DNA from: Neptunicoccus cionae
GTDB lineage: Bacteria; Pseudomonadota; Alphaproteobacteria; Rhodobacterales; Rhodobacteraceae
Direction of reading: 5' to 3'
Length of the DNA: 64,000 nt
Assembly: GCF_014643735.1 (NCBI RefSeq)
Contig: NZ_BMKA01000006.1
Span: 62,001-126,000 of the forward strand
Made by a program: the position numbers and the translations under genes. Below the pieces are notes generated by a model that was not told the origin of the DNA, searched no databases, and was given only the letters and a program-made list of their open reading frames with translations. Shown one piece after another: positions 8,819 through 17,511 of the stretch (position 1 is the first letter of the stretch; each line of letters begins with the position of its first letter).

Positions 8819-10269
8819 ACCGTGTCACCGACCACGCGCAGGGTCTCGGACAGGGTGGTCCGCCCCAGCGCAACGGCCTCCAGCCCCTGCCCCAGCAGGG
8901 TGAATTGCGGTTCCAGCGACAAACCTACAAGCTGCTGTTCGGAGGCACCCTTGTCGATGGCACTGCGCAGGGCTTCGGTGACGGGAACGATTTCAAAAAT
9001 CCCGACACGGCCTGCATACCCGCTGTTGTTACAGGCCTCACAACCCATCGCGTCCCAGACCTGTTCGGGCGCGGCAATCCCCAATGCGTCAAACTGCTCT
9101 GCCTCTGCCCTGTTCGGGGTGCGCGGGATCTTGCAACTTTCACACAGGCGGCGCAGCAACCGCTGAGCGATCACACCGCGCAAGGTCGACGCAATCAGGA
9201 AATCATCCAGCCCCAGATCGCGCAGCCGCACCACCGCCCCGACCGAGCCGTTGGCATGGAGCGAGGAAAACACCAGATGCCCCGTCAGCGCAGCCTGTGC
9301 GGCAATACTGGCGGTTTCCGTGTCGCGGATTTCCCCCACAAGGATCACATCAGGGTCCTGGCGCAACGTGGCGCGCAGTCCGGCGGCAAAGGTCATGCCG
9401 ATGTCCGAATTAATCTGGCTCTGGGATACACCGGGCAGATCATATTCGATCGGATCTTCCACGGTGACGATGTTGCGTTCATCCCGATTGGCCAGTTGCA
9501 ACAGGGAATAAAGCGTCGTGGTCTTGCCCGATCCGGTTGGTCCCGTGGCCAGAATAATCCCGTTGGGCAGGGCGGACAGCCGCTCCAGTATCTCGATATG
9601 GCGGGGTTTCAGCCCCAAACCATCCAGCGGCATCAGTCCGGCAGAACGATCCAGCACCCGCAGCACCACCCGCTCGCCGTAATTTCCAGGCAAGGTAGAG
9701 ACCCGCGTATCAATCGCCCGCCCCCCCAGACGCAGCGCAATGCGCCCGTCCTGTGGCAGGCGGGTTTCGGCAATATCCAGATTGGCCATAACCTTCAGGC
9801 GCGAAATCACGCGGCGCACCGGCACATCGTTCCGGTCAAGCACGGTTTGCAGGAAACCGTCGATGCGCAACCGCGCACGCAGGCCGCCTTCATGGGGTTC
9901 CACATGCAAATCGGACGCGCCCGATGTGACCGCGCGGCGCAACAACTGGTTCACAAGCTGGATCACAGGGGCCTCGGTGCTGTCTTCCAGCAGATCCCGT
10001 GGCCCGCCCGCGCCAGCCCCGTCTTCGAGATCAAACAGCAACTCGTCCGTGCCGTCATCCGCCCCGTTGCTTTGATAAAGCGACGCCAGTCTGGCATCGA
10101 AGTCTTCTTGGTTTAAGGGATGGGGGCGTGTGGCCTCTGCGGCGCGGCGTGCCGCTTCGCGCAGACCAAAGACCGTGGCCTTTGGCCCATAAACCAGCCG
10201 CACCCCGTCCAGCGCAACCTGATGGTCGCGGGCAAAAGAGAACGGCAAGCGGGACGGATCAGCAGACAT
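8815..10269 (-). CDS. gspE: Type II secretion ATPase GspE
   Basis: A 484-residue member of the PilB/GspE secretion ATPase family. It shows Walker A ATGPTGSGKTTT (about 240-251), the Asp box and Walker B QDPDVILVGEIRD (about 300-312), and a His box near SSLHANG. A zinc-binding pair of CxxC motifs follows at CESC (about 380) and CEAC (about 416). The N-terminal domain that docks on GspL is about 140 residues, on the short side. The enzyme forms a cytoplasmic hexamer powering pseudopilus extension. It is coupled to gspF by a four-base overlap and lies nine bases after gspD. Confidence 0.96.
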   Translation of the reverse strand: MSADPSRLPFSFARDHQVALDGVRLVYGPKATVFGLREAARRAAEATRPHPLNQEDFDARLASLYQSNGADDGTDELLFDLEDGAGAGGPRDLLEDSTEAPVIQLVNQLLRRAVTSGASDLHVEPHEGGLRARLRIDGFLQTVLDRNDVPVRRVISRLKVMANLDIAETRLPQDGRIALRLGGRAIDTRVSTLPGNYGERVVLRVLDRSAGLMPLDGLGLKPRHIEILERLSALPNGIILATGPTGSGKTTTLYSLLQLANRDERNIVTVEDPIEYDLPGVSQSQINSDIGMTFAAGLRATLRQDPDVILVGEIRDTETASIAAQAALTGHLVFSSLHANGSVGAVVRLRDLGLDDFLIASTLRGVIAQRLLRRLCESCKIPRTPNRAEAEQFDALGIAAPEQVWDAMGCEACNNSGYAGRVGIFEIVPVTEALRSAIDKGASEQQLVGLSLEPQFTLLGQGLEAVALGRTTLSETLRVVGDTV

Positions 10270-10278
10270 GGACCGAGC

Positions 10279-12240
10279 CTATTTGAATTCCAGTCGGGAA
10301 GGCAACGCAGGAAAGGCACGGCTCTGGGCGATACTGTCCACGAACCCTGCATCAAAAGGCTGGTTCAAATCCGCACCGTCAAAGGGAAAATCCGTATTCG
10401 GGGTGCGCGGGAAACGCCCGTCGTCCTTGGGCCGGATCACTTTGCTGGCTCTTTTTGCCTCGCGGGTGACTTCGCGGGTGATGCGTTTGGCCTCGGCGTC
10501 CGAGCCGATCACACGGGGGCGCAACAGCACCAGCAAAACCCGCTGGTTCTTGGAGGCATTCTTGCCGCGAAACAGGCCGCCGATCACCGGCATATCCCCA
10601 AGTCCCGGCACCTTCTGGCTGACCGTGCCGGAACCGTCCTCCAGCAAACCGCCCAGCATGATCACATTGCCATCGCGCACCAGCACATTGGTCGAAAGCG
10701 TGCGTTTGGCGGTGATTTCGCCGCCGGCTTGGGACGAGGAATTGGTCAGGTTCGACACTTCCTGTTTCACTGCCATCAACACGGTTCGTTCCGCCGTAAT
10801 CTGCGGTGTCACCTGCAAGGTCAGACCCACATCCTGCCGTTCAATGGTCTGGAACGGGGTCTGGGGAACGGCACTGTCCCCGACGGTGGCAAAACTGCCG
10901 GTCACGAAAGGCACATTCTGCGCCACAACAATTTCGGCTTCCTGATTGTTCAGGGTCATAATGGACGGTGTGGACAGCAGTTTGGTCGAGTTCTTAGAGG
11001 CCACCGCCGTCAGAAATCCGCCGATCCCGTTGTCCCCGTCGCGCTTGATCGCGCCAATGGTGCCCCCGTTGCCCGGATCAACCACATTGCCAGACAGCGC
11101 CCCGCTGACCGCCGAGGTCAGGGTCGGGCGGCCTTGCAGCGAAAACTGCACCCCCCCCGCAATGGCTTCGTCCAGCAACACACCGAATTGCACCGACAGG
11201 TCCGAGAAATTTTCCACCGACATTTCAAAGATCACCGCTTCGATCAGCACCTGTTTGGGGCGGCGATCAAGCGCGCGCACCGACAGCACGATGGAATGGA
11301 TCTGGTCTTGGGGTGCTGTGATCAACAGGGTGTTGGACCGCGGCTCAGCCACGATATTCACACTGCCCGTGGCCGCTTCATCACCATTTTGCGCCACGAA
11401 AGAGGCCCGAACCACCTCGGCCAGTGACGCCGCATTGGCATAGCTCAACTCGACCACACGGGTCGCCATAGAACGCTGCGGCTGATCAAGTTCAATCACG
11501 ATATCACGAATGCGGTCGCGGAACTGGCGCGGTCCGGCCACCACCAGCGCATTGACCCGCCGGTCCGCCGACAGGGACGCACCCACAGGGGTGACTTCCA
11601 AAGACTGGATCACCTGCAACAACTCCGCGGCATTGGCATGACGCATGCGGATGGTTTCAATCGGCTGGCTGCGCGGCTGGTCAAGCCGTCTGACAAGGGC
11701 CGCAATCCGCAACTGGTTTTCCCGCCGGTCCGACAGGATCAGCAATCCCGCACCGGGCACCGTGGACAGCACCGCTTCTTGTGGCAGCAGCGGGCGGATC
11801 ACCTCGGTCACTTCCTCAAGCGGCACGTTCACCACCGGCAGCACACGGGTTTCATAGCCCCCCCCGCTCAGTCCCGCCAGTTGTCCGGGTGCGAGTTCGC
11901 GCGCAATCCCGATAGGCACAATCCGGTCCGCCCCGACCCCTTCCACGATGGTCAGCCGGTTCAATTCCAGCACATTGAGGAAGATTTCGTAAATCGCTTC
12001 GGGGGGCACTTCGTTCGGGGCCAGCACAGTGACCGTGCCGTTAATCTGGGGATCAAGAATAAAGCTGCGTCCGGTGGTTTCAGAGACGATTTCGACGAAA
12101 CGCTGCAAATCCGCATCCCGCAAATCCAGCGCCACCTGCGCACGCGCCTGTGCCGGTACCAGCACCGCGACTGCCGCAAGGGCCGTCACCGTGCAGATCC
12201 ATGCGGCCGCAAGGACCGTCACAAAACGGGTATATCTCAT
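10279..12240 (-). CDS. gspD: Type II secretion outer-membrane secretin GspD
   Basis: A 653-residue secretin. A signal peptide (MRYTRFVTVLAAAW... to about residue 35) leads into an N0 domain (LDLRDADLQRFVEIVSETTG), N1-N3 ring domains (about 110-340) and the secretin beta-barrel (about 370-590) with STPSIMTLNNQEAEIVVAQ and VPGLGDMPVIGGLF. The C-terminus may carry the pilotin-binding S region. The frame is open 29 codons further upstream, but the ATG at 12240 is chosen because it starts a clean signal peptide. GspD forms the 15-mer exit pore. It lies 195 bases after gspC, a larger gap than elsewhere in the block. Confidence 0.95.
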   Translation of the reverse strand: MRYTRFVTVLAAAWICTVTALAAVAVLVPAQARAQVALDLRDADLQRFVEIVSETTGRSFILDPQINGTVTVLAPNEVPPEAIYEIFLNVLELNRLTIVEGVGADRIVPIGIARELAPGQLAGLSGGGYETRVLPVVNVPLEEVTEVIRPLLPQEAVLSTVPGAGLLILSDRRENQLRIAALVRRLDQPRSQPIETIRMRHANAAELLQVIQSLEVTPVGASLSADRRVNALVVAGPRQFRDRIRDIVIELDQPQRSMATRVVELSYANAASLAEVVRASFVAQNGDEAATGSVNIVAEPRSNTLLITAPQDQIHSIVLSVRALDRRPKQVLIEAVIFEMSVENFSDLSVQFGVLLDEAIAGGVQFSLQGRPTLTSAVSGALSGNVVDPGNGGTIGAIKRDGDNGIGGFLTAVASKNSTKLLSTPSIMTLNNQEAEIVVAQNVPFVTGSFATVGDSAVPQTPFQTIERQDVGLTLQVTPQITAERTVLMAVKQEVSNLTNSSSQAGGEITAKRTLSTNVLVRDGNVIMLGGLLEDGSGTVSQKVPGLGDMPVIGGLFRGKNASKNQRVLLVLLRPRVIGSDAEAKRITREVTREAKRASKVIRPKDDGRFPRTPNTDFPFDGADLNQPFDAGFVDSIAQSRAFPALPSRLEFK

Positions 12241-12435
12241 CGTATCTTTACCACTCGGTTCTCTGCCTTTTTCCCCGATGGTCGGTCGCATTGGACAGCA
12301 GACCCGCCGCGCGCCCCAGGGTTTCATGCCACTATTCGCGCCGCCCCTTCAAAAAGCAATGAAATTTCCGGTGACTGTGGGGTTTGCCGCTGATCTGTTG
12401 CAGTTTTGGGCAGGGGATTGGGCGGGGGTGCGGGA

Positions 12436-12858
12436 TCAGTTTTCGTCAAAGGCGATCATCTGGCGCCCCTGCGGGGTTTGCAACTCCACTCCGGCTTTGG
12501 TGACCTCGCGCACCAGCACACCACCGGGCAGTTCGTCGCCCTTGCGCAGCAGATGCTCTCCGTCCGGTCCGGCCACAATCGCCCAGGCGCTGCTGGCGCT
12601 GGCAAACAGACCGGTCAGAGTATAATCGAGATTCACCACCACCTCTTGGGGTTCGGGGGGTGGGGGCGGCGGTGCCACCGCATCGGGCACATAGACCCCG
12701 AAAGCATCCGGCCAGGGCGGTATTTCTTGTGGCGCGACAGGGTCCAGCGCGACCGCAAGCCGGTCCGGCGCGATACGGGCATCCGCCACCGGCGGCCCGC
12801 CCGCAAAAAGGGTCAGCCCCAAATGCCCGCCCCCATAGCCCGCAGCAATGGCCATCAC
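12436..12858 (-). CDS. gspC: Type II secretion GspC-like protein (short form)
   Basis: About 140-150 residues. A membrane segment is followed by a proline-rich linker (VAPPPPPPEPQE, about 62-72) and a C-terminal homology-region domain (YTLTGLFASASSAWAI...KGDELPGG...VELQTPQGRQ) that fits GspC HR, which contacts the secretin N0 domain. A PDZ or coiled-coil domain is absent, so this is a minimal GspC. The start is uncertain. The first ATG (12858) lies in the middle of the membrane helix and 37 bases from the AGGAG at 12896-12900, while in-frame GTG 12861 or a non-standard ATC at 12886-12888 would restore the helix. A TAA at 12901-12903 closes the frame upstream. Confidence 0.75.
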   Translation of the reverse strand: MMAIAAGYGGGHLGLTLFAGGPPVADARIAPDRLAVALDPVAPQEIPPWPDAFGVYVPDAVAPPPPPPEPQEVVVNLDYTLTGLFASASSAWAIVAGPDGEHLLRKGDELPGGVLVREVTKAGVELQTPQGRQMIAFDEN

Positions 12859-13015
12859 AAAACCGGTCAGGGTGGCTAGACGTGGGATGGTGTGTCTCCT
12901 TTAAGACAATCAAACACTTATATCGGGGCGTTCATCCCCTCTTATAGACAGCACAATCCCCCCGCTGCTAGGCTTTTGACAACAACAAAGCCCGAAAAGG
13001 GCAGACGAGGTAAAG

Positions 13016-13594
13016 ATGCAGCAGTCTCCACATACGCCGCGCGGCCCTGTCGCGCCCGCAAAATCCGTTTCTATAAAATCCGTGTCAAACCGTCTGGTCG
13101 CTTACGGGCTTGGCGCGGTGGTTCTGTTCACCGCCGCCTGCGCGGTGGAACCCAGTTCCAAAGGCAAGAACTTCAAGGGGCGTTATCTGGTGGCCCGCGA
13201 TGCTTTGGAAACCGGCTCTTATAAGAAAGCCATCAGCAGCTATAAGACGATGATGCCCGAGGCCGGCCCGCTAGAGGCCCGCTTGCGTCTGGAATACGCC
13301 CATTCGCTGCTGCGCTCGGATAAATTCATCGAAGCCGGCCGCGAGGCCCGTCTTGTGGCCGCCAACCAGCAGGGCGATGGCCGTCTGGCCGCCCTAGCCG
13401 TGCAAGGCACCGCAGACCACGAAGCCGCCAAGGCCGCTTTGGCCGCAGGGCAGAATGACACCGCCACCAAGGCCCGTCTGGCCGCCGCCGGTTCCGCCCT
13501 TGATGCGGTGCTGGAACAGGCAGAGGTCTTCGACCCCCTTGGCACGCTGGCCCGCCGCCGCGCCGAGATCAAAAACACGCTGGCGAGCCTTTAG
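13016..13594 (+). CDS. TPR-like lipoprotein next to gspC, possible secretin pilotin
   Basis: A 192-residue predicted lipoprotein. A hydrophobic stretch ends in the lipobox LFTAAC (Cys42), and the mature part is alpha-helical with TPR-like periodicity (ARDALETGSYKKAISSYKTM, RLRLEYAHSLLRSDKFIEAG). The ATG at 13016 has GAGG five bases upstream. It is divergent from gspC with 157 bases between. TPR lipoproteins such as PilF/PilW serve as pilotins that carry secretins to the outer membrane, and no other pilotin gene is visible here, so that role is suggested. This is inference from fold and position, and the family is otherwise unrecognised. Confidence 0.65.
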   Translation: MQQSPHTPRGPVAPAKSVSIKSVSNRLVAYGLGAVVLFTAACAVEPSSKGKNFKGRYLVARDALETGSYKKAISSYKTMMPEAGPLEARLRLEYAHSLLRSDKFIEAGREARLVAANQQGDGRLAALAVQGTADHEAAKAALAAGQNDTATKARLAAAGSALDAVLEQAEVFDPLGTLARRRAEIKNTLASL

Positions 13595-13970
13595 GCAACA
13601 CCCCCAAGTCCCGTCGCCAAAATGGATGCAGCCGGATCATTGCTGATCCGGCCGCGCCCTGTTGGACTGTTTTATAAACGGCACCGCAATGGGAGGAGGG
13701 TATCACGAGCCGTTAATTTTATACGAACCAGAGCAATGGGAGGAGGTATTGTGCCGGTCCGCTGTTGTGTCTCCAGCCTTGCCGCAGTGCAGCAATGATA
13801 GCAAGGATCGTAAAGCCCCAGCATCGCAACCCATCCCCGCTGTGCCGAATATGTGCATAATTTCAGGGCGTTGGGTAAAAAACAGGCAGGAAGAGGCCAA
13901 TACCGCAAATTTTAACTAATTCACCGAGCGTTAAGCATTTAATAAGAATTAGGCTCAAAACTGCCTGTTT
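13595..13970. other. 376-base gap with hairpin and repeated GGGAGGAGG motif
   Basis: Between the lipoprotein and the large glycosyltransferase gene. It contains the hairpin at 13631-13652, a direct repeat of GCAATGGGAGGAGG at 13686 and 13733 (47 bases apart), then an AT-rich stretch (about 13900-13970) likely to hold the promoter of the gene at 13971. Short open frames here lack family resemblance and were not called. Confidence 0.5.
13631..13652 (+). terminator. Stem-loop after the lipoprotein gene
   Basis: GCCGGATCA and TGATCCGGC form a nine-base-pair stem with a four-base TTGC loop, 36 bases past the lipoprotein stop. A clean U-tract is missing directly downstream, so it may act as an RNA 3'-end stabiliser instead of a simple intrinsic terminator. 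Confidence 0.5.
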
Positions 13971-16397
13971 ATGAACCTATCCTTAAGACAGCCCCTCACC
14001 TACGAAGATCCGCTGGACCGCCTTGCCCCTGAAGGGCTGGAACAGATCTATCAGGACACGCTGGACCTGCTGCCCTCCAAAGCGCCGATCTATCTGCCTA
14101 CGGATAAAATCCCGCTGCCCGACAAAATCCGCGGCCTGCGCCATGTGGCACAGATTTACGGCCACGATCTGGATGCGCTCTACCGCCCTGCCCTGCGCCG
14201 GTTGCGCGAAAAATACCAAGGCACCAAACGCTGCTTTCTGATCGGCAACGGGCCAAGCCTGAATGACACCGATCTGTCGCTGCTAAAAGACGAGGTGACA
14301 TTCGCCGTCAACGGGTTCTTCCTCAAACTGCCGGATCTGGACTGGACCCCCACGTTTTACTGTGTCGAGGATCATCTGGTCGCCGAAGACCGCGCGGAAT
14401 GGATCAATGATCTGAAAGGTCCGGTGAAACTGTTCCCTGCCTATCTCGGCTATCAGTTCGATGCCGCAGAAGACACGATATTCTACAACCACCGCCCCCG
14501 CGTCAGCTATCCCCACGGGTTCGACTTTTCCACGCAGGCGGATAAGATCACCTATACCGGCTGCACCGTGACGTTTTCCCTGATGCAGCTGGCCGCTTAT
14601 CTCGGGTTTGAAGAAATCTACCTGATCGGGGTCGATGCCAGCTATGACATTCCAAAGGATGTGAACACCGGAACCGATTACGGGGTCGGGGTGCTCGATA
14701 TGGACTCCGATGACCCGAACCACTTCAATCCCGATTATTTTGGCAAGGGTTTCCGCTGGCATGACCCGCAGGTGGATAAGATGGTCGAAGCCTATAAAGA
14801 GGCGAAAAAGACCCTGAAAGGCAGCGGCCAGACGATTTACAATGCAACGGTCGGCGGCAAGCTTGAGGTGTTCGCGCGGCGCGACTATCACAGCCTGTTT
14901 GCCAAATCTGCGCCAGAAAAACCTGCCAAAACCACACCCGCGCGCTTGCTGGTGATTGATTACATTCCCGCTGGTGGGCAATCGGCAACCGGACAGATCA
15001 AGGAAAACCTGCTGCGCGATTTCCCCGATGCAAACCTGTTGCAGATCGCCTCCCCGAAACCCGATACCCTGTCCCTTGTGCGCCGCACCGGATCGCAGGG
15101 CTTTGCAGAGACCCCGTGCAATGCACAAACCGCACAACAGGCGATTGCGGATTTTGCCCCAGATGTGATCCTCTACCGTCCACTACCCGACCGCCCCTGC
15201 CTGCATGAATTTACCCTCTCCCTAATCGAAAACTGCGACACGCCGCTGGTGACATGGGTGATGGATGACTGGCCCGCACGGCTAAAGCGCAAGGATGCGC
15301 ACCGGTTCGCCCGCTTCGATCACGACCTGCGCGGGTTGTTTGATCGCGCCGCGCTGAACCTGTCGATCTGCCCCAAGATGAGCCGCGCCTTCACCCGCCG
15401 CTATGGCGCCCCGTTTCAATCCTTTGCCAATGGCATCGACGCTGCCGCATTCCCCCCCCGCAGCCCCCATAAAGCGGGCCCGCTGCTGCTGCGCTATTCC
15501 GGAAATTTGGCTGCGGATATGGGGCTCGACAGTCTGTTGCGGGTGGCCCGCGCGATAGAAGATCTTGCCACTGAAGGCATGGAAATCCACCTTGAAATCA
15601 ACACCCGCCCCTATTGGCACCAGCAAAGCGGCGCAGCATTCAAGGGTCTTACCGCCACCACCCTCAGCAGCATTGATCGGGATTTTCCAAGCTACGCCAG
15701 ATGGTTACAGGACGCAGATGTGGCGTTGATCACCTATAACTTCGATGCGGAGTCTCTGGCCTATACCCGTTATAGCATGGGCAACAAACTGCCCGAATGT
15801 CTGGCCGCGGGGGGGGCCCTTCTGGTGCATGGTCCGAAATCCGTCGCCACGGTGAAACAGGTGGCGGATCACGGGCTGGGCGATGTGGTGAACACACAGC
15901 GTCCCGCAGCCCTGAAGGCGGCCCTGCGCAAACTGGCCGACCCGCAATACCGCCAGAAACGCGCGGAACATGCCCGCGATTTCGCCCTCTGCCACTACGA
16001 TCTGGACCGGATCGCACAGGAGTTCACCACGCAAATCAGCCGCCTGCGCCGCCCGAGCCCCGCAAATGTGATCCCCCGACCGCAACCGCCCGCACGTCCC
16101 CAAACCACAGATCCGGCCCCCGCAGACTATCTGCATCTGCGCGAACAACAGGTGCTGCGCCTGCAAGCCCGTCTCGAAGCACTTGCACAGGAACGCAAAC
16201 TCCAGCGTAGCATCAACTACAGCCTACGTCAGAAAATTGCGGGCCAGCAGGACCGGATCAGTGAACTGGAAACGCAAACCCGCCTCTGCGCGACCGAGGT
16301 TGCCACGCGGGATCAAGCCCTGAGCGCCCTTTATAGCTCCAGATCGTGGCGGCTCACCCGCCCGTTGCGCGCCCTGCGCCGGTATTTCACCCCCTGA
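13971..16397 (+). CDS. Fusion of MptE-like (DUF115) domain and glycosyltransferase
   Basis: An 808-residue protein. The N-terminal half has CFLIGNGPSLND (about 88-99) and YTGCTVTFSLMQLAAYLGF (about 194-212), followed by IYLIGVDASYD. These are landmarks of the 6-hydroxymethylpterin pyrophosphokinase MptE-like family, also seen in flagellar and surface-sugar modification proteins. Residues about 320-690 look like a GT-B glycosyltransferase with a C-terminal nucleotide-sugar region (NKLPECLAAGGALLVHG). Residues about 728-785 form a coiled coil, then SRSWRLTRPLRALRR, a tail common in surface glycosyltransferases. No signal peptide is visible, so it is cytoplasmic. It is likely co-transcribed with the next two genes. 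Donor and acceptor are unknown. Confidence 0.65.
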   Translation: MNLSLRQPLTYEDPLDRLAPEGLEQIYQDTLDLLPSKAPIYLPTDKIPLPDKIRGLRHVAQIYGHDLDALYRPALRRLREKYQGTKRCFLIGNGPSLNDTDLSLLKDEVTFAVNGFFLKLPDLDWTPTFYCVEDHLVAEDRAEWINDLKGPVKLFPAYLGYQFDAAEDTIFYNHRPRVSYPHGFDFSTQADKITYTGCTVTFSLMQLAAYLGFEEIYLIGVDASYDIPKDVNTGTDYGVGVLDMDSDDPNHFNPDYFGKGFRWHDPQVDKMVEAYKEAKKTLKGSGQTIYNATVGGKLEVFARRDYHSLFAKSAPEKPAKTTPARLLVIDYIPAGGQSATGQIKENLLRDFPDANLLQIASPKPDTLSLVRRTGSQGFAETPCNAQTAQQAIADFAPDVILYRPLPDRPCLHEFTLSLIENCDTPLVTWVMDDWPARLKRKDAHRFARFDHDLRGLFDRAALNLSICPKMSRAFTRRYGAPFQSFANGIDAAAFPPRSPHKAGPLLLRYSGNLAADMGLDSLLRVARAIEDLATEGMEIHLEINTRPYWHQQSGAAFKGLTATTLSSIDRDFPSYARWLQDADVALITYNFDAESLAYTRYSMGNKLPECLAAGGALLVHGPKSVATVKQVADHGLGDVVNTQRPAALKAALRKLADPQYRQKRAEHARDFALCHYDLDRIAQEFTTQISRLRRPSPANVIPRPQPPARPQTTDPAPADYLHLREQQVLRLQARLEALAQERKLQRSINYSLRQKIAGQQDRISELETQTRLCATEVATRDQALSALYSSRSWRLTRPLRALRRYFTP

Positions 16398-16421
16398 CCA
16401 TTATCCCGAAAGGATTTTCCC

Positions 16422-16664
16422 ATGAACGCCCCAGCCCACATCCCCCAAAGCGGCCTGCCTGTTGGCACCGAAACCGAAGACTGGCGCATCCTAAGCGCGC
16501 GTATTGCCTGGATCTTCTGGCTGACCGACCGGCGCGCCGAATTTCCCGCCAATCCGGAACAGGAAAAGATGCTCTGGAACCAGCAGGCCCCCGAATTTCG
16601 CGCCTATGTGCGCAAGACTTTACGTAATCTCGAAAGTGAAGGCATCCGCCTGCGCAAGGATTGA
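16422..16664 (+). CDS. Small conserved-looking protein of unknown function
   Basis: An 80-residue soluble, tryptophan-rich protein (TEDWRILSARIAWIFWLTDRR in the middle), with no signal peptide or membrane helix. The ATG has GAAAGGA eight bases upstream. The following gene uses a nearly identical ribosome-binding sequence, which supports real translation. It sits between the MptE-like fusion and the FkbM methyltransferase. I do not recognise a family. Confidence 0.6.
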   Translation: MNAPAHIPQSGLPVGTETEDWRILSARIAWIFWLTDRRAEFPANPEQEKMLWNQQAPEFRAYVRKTLRNLESEGIRLRKD

Positions 16665-16683
16665 TCCTGAAAGGACATTTCCA

Positions 16684-17487
16684 ATGACAGCCCTGCAAGA
16701 GTTCCGCACCTTTGCCAGCGCCAATATGATGACGCTGGAGGCTATGCTTTCAGATGTTTGCGCAGATTGCTGCGCGCCCCTGAACAGTTTCACCCTGTTT
16801 GACGGGGGCGCACATCGGGGATTTCACACCCTGAAAATGCTCGCCCTTCCCGGCTGCAAGAAAGTCGTCGCAGTGGAAGCAGACCCTTTTATGGCCGAAG
16901 AGCTGCTACACACGTTGGAAAAGGCCGGAGATCACATGCTGGACCGTGTGGACCTGCGTGAGGCAGCTTTACAAAACAACCCCCGCATCTATCGGCTGAC
17001 ATGGAAATCCTCCAGCAGCCATGTGGGGCGCTCTTCTATCAGCGGGGCCAATCCCCAGCAAAAAACCATTTGGCCCGACACCGCAGACATCACCTACCGC
17101 CCCGATCTGACGGTGCGCGCCACCACCATCGACAAGACCCTTGCACAGGTGGGCCGCGCGGTGCCGTTTGTGAAACTTGATCTGGAAGGCGCGGATTTGC
17201 TGGCCTTGTTCGGCGCGGAGCGAACCCTGCGCCACAAACGCCCCGTGGTGGCCTTTGAAAACGCGATCCACGCGCCAGCGGTCCACGGCTTCACGCTGGA
17301 TCAGGTGATCGCCTATTTTGCCGCGCTGGATTATGTGCCGCTGGATTTCCTCGGCCAGCCCCTGACCCGCGCCACATGGTTCGGCTTTTTTGAGGCTTGG
17401 GCCGTGCCCCGCGAAAAACTGGAGCAAACCCAAAAAGCCATCAGAACAGCCGTCGCCACCCACAGCAAACAGACACTCCCCGCCTGA
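16684..17487 (+). CDS. FkbM-family methyltransferase
   Basis: A 267-residue SAM-dependent methyltransferase of the FkbM type. The FDGGAHRGFHTLKM motif (about 39-52) is the SAM-binding glycine loop, VVAVEADPF (about 62-70) carries the acidic ribose-binding residue, and VKLDLEGADLLAL (about 163-175) is the usual FkbM signature. The ATG at 16684 is preferred over upstream in-frame codons because GAAAGGA precedes it by eight bases. FkbM-like enzymes O-methylate sugars and lipids. Here, downstream of a glycosyltransferase fusion, methylation of a glycan is likely. It converges on gspN with 24 bases between. Confidence 0.8.
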   Translation: MTALQEFRTFASANMMTLEAMLSDVCADCCAPLNSFTLFDGGAHRGFHTLKMLALPGCKKVVAVEADPFMAEELLHTLEKAGDHMLDRVDLREAALQNNPRIYRLTWKSSSSHVGRSSISGANPQQKTIWPDTADITYRPDLTVRATTIDKTLAQVGRAVPFVKLDLEGADLLALFGAERTLRHKRPVVAFENAIHAPAVHGFTLDQVIAYFAALDYVPLDFLGQPLTRATWFGFFEAWAVPREKLEQTQKAIRTAVATHSKQTLPA

Positions 17488-17511
17488 AGCGCTTCAATGT
17501 TCCCCAAATAC

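Noticed and set aside
10120-11427. Open plus-strand frame of 435 codons opposite gspE and gspD
   Set aside because: Antisense shadow of the T2SS genes, no family features and no ribosome-binding site.
12241-12327. 29-codon N-terminal extension of gspD
   Set aside because: It would bury the signal peptide; ATG 12240 gives a typical secretin N-terminus.
12976-12981. TTGACA before the TPR lipoprotein gene
   Set aside because: No -10 element at 16-18 bases; the spaced sequence is GC-rich.
13662-13919. 85-codon plus-strand frame in the gap before the MptE-like fusion
   Set aside because: Starts at TTG without a usable ribosome-binding site, has no predicted fold, and overlaps repeat and hairpin elements.
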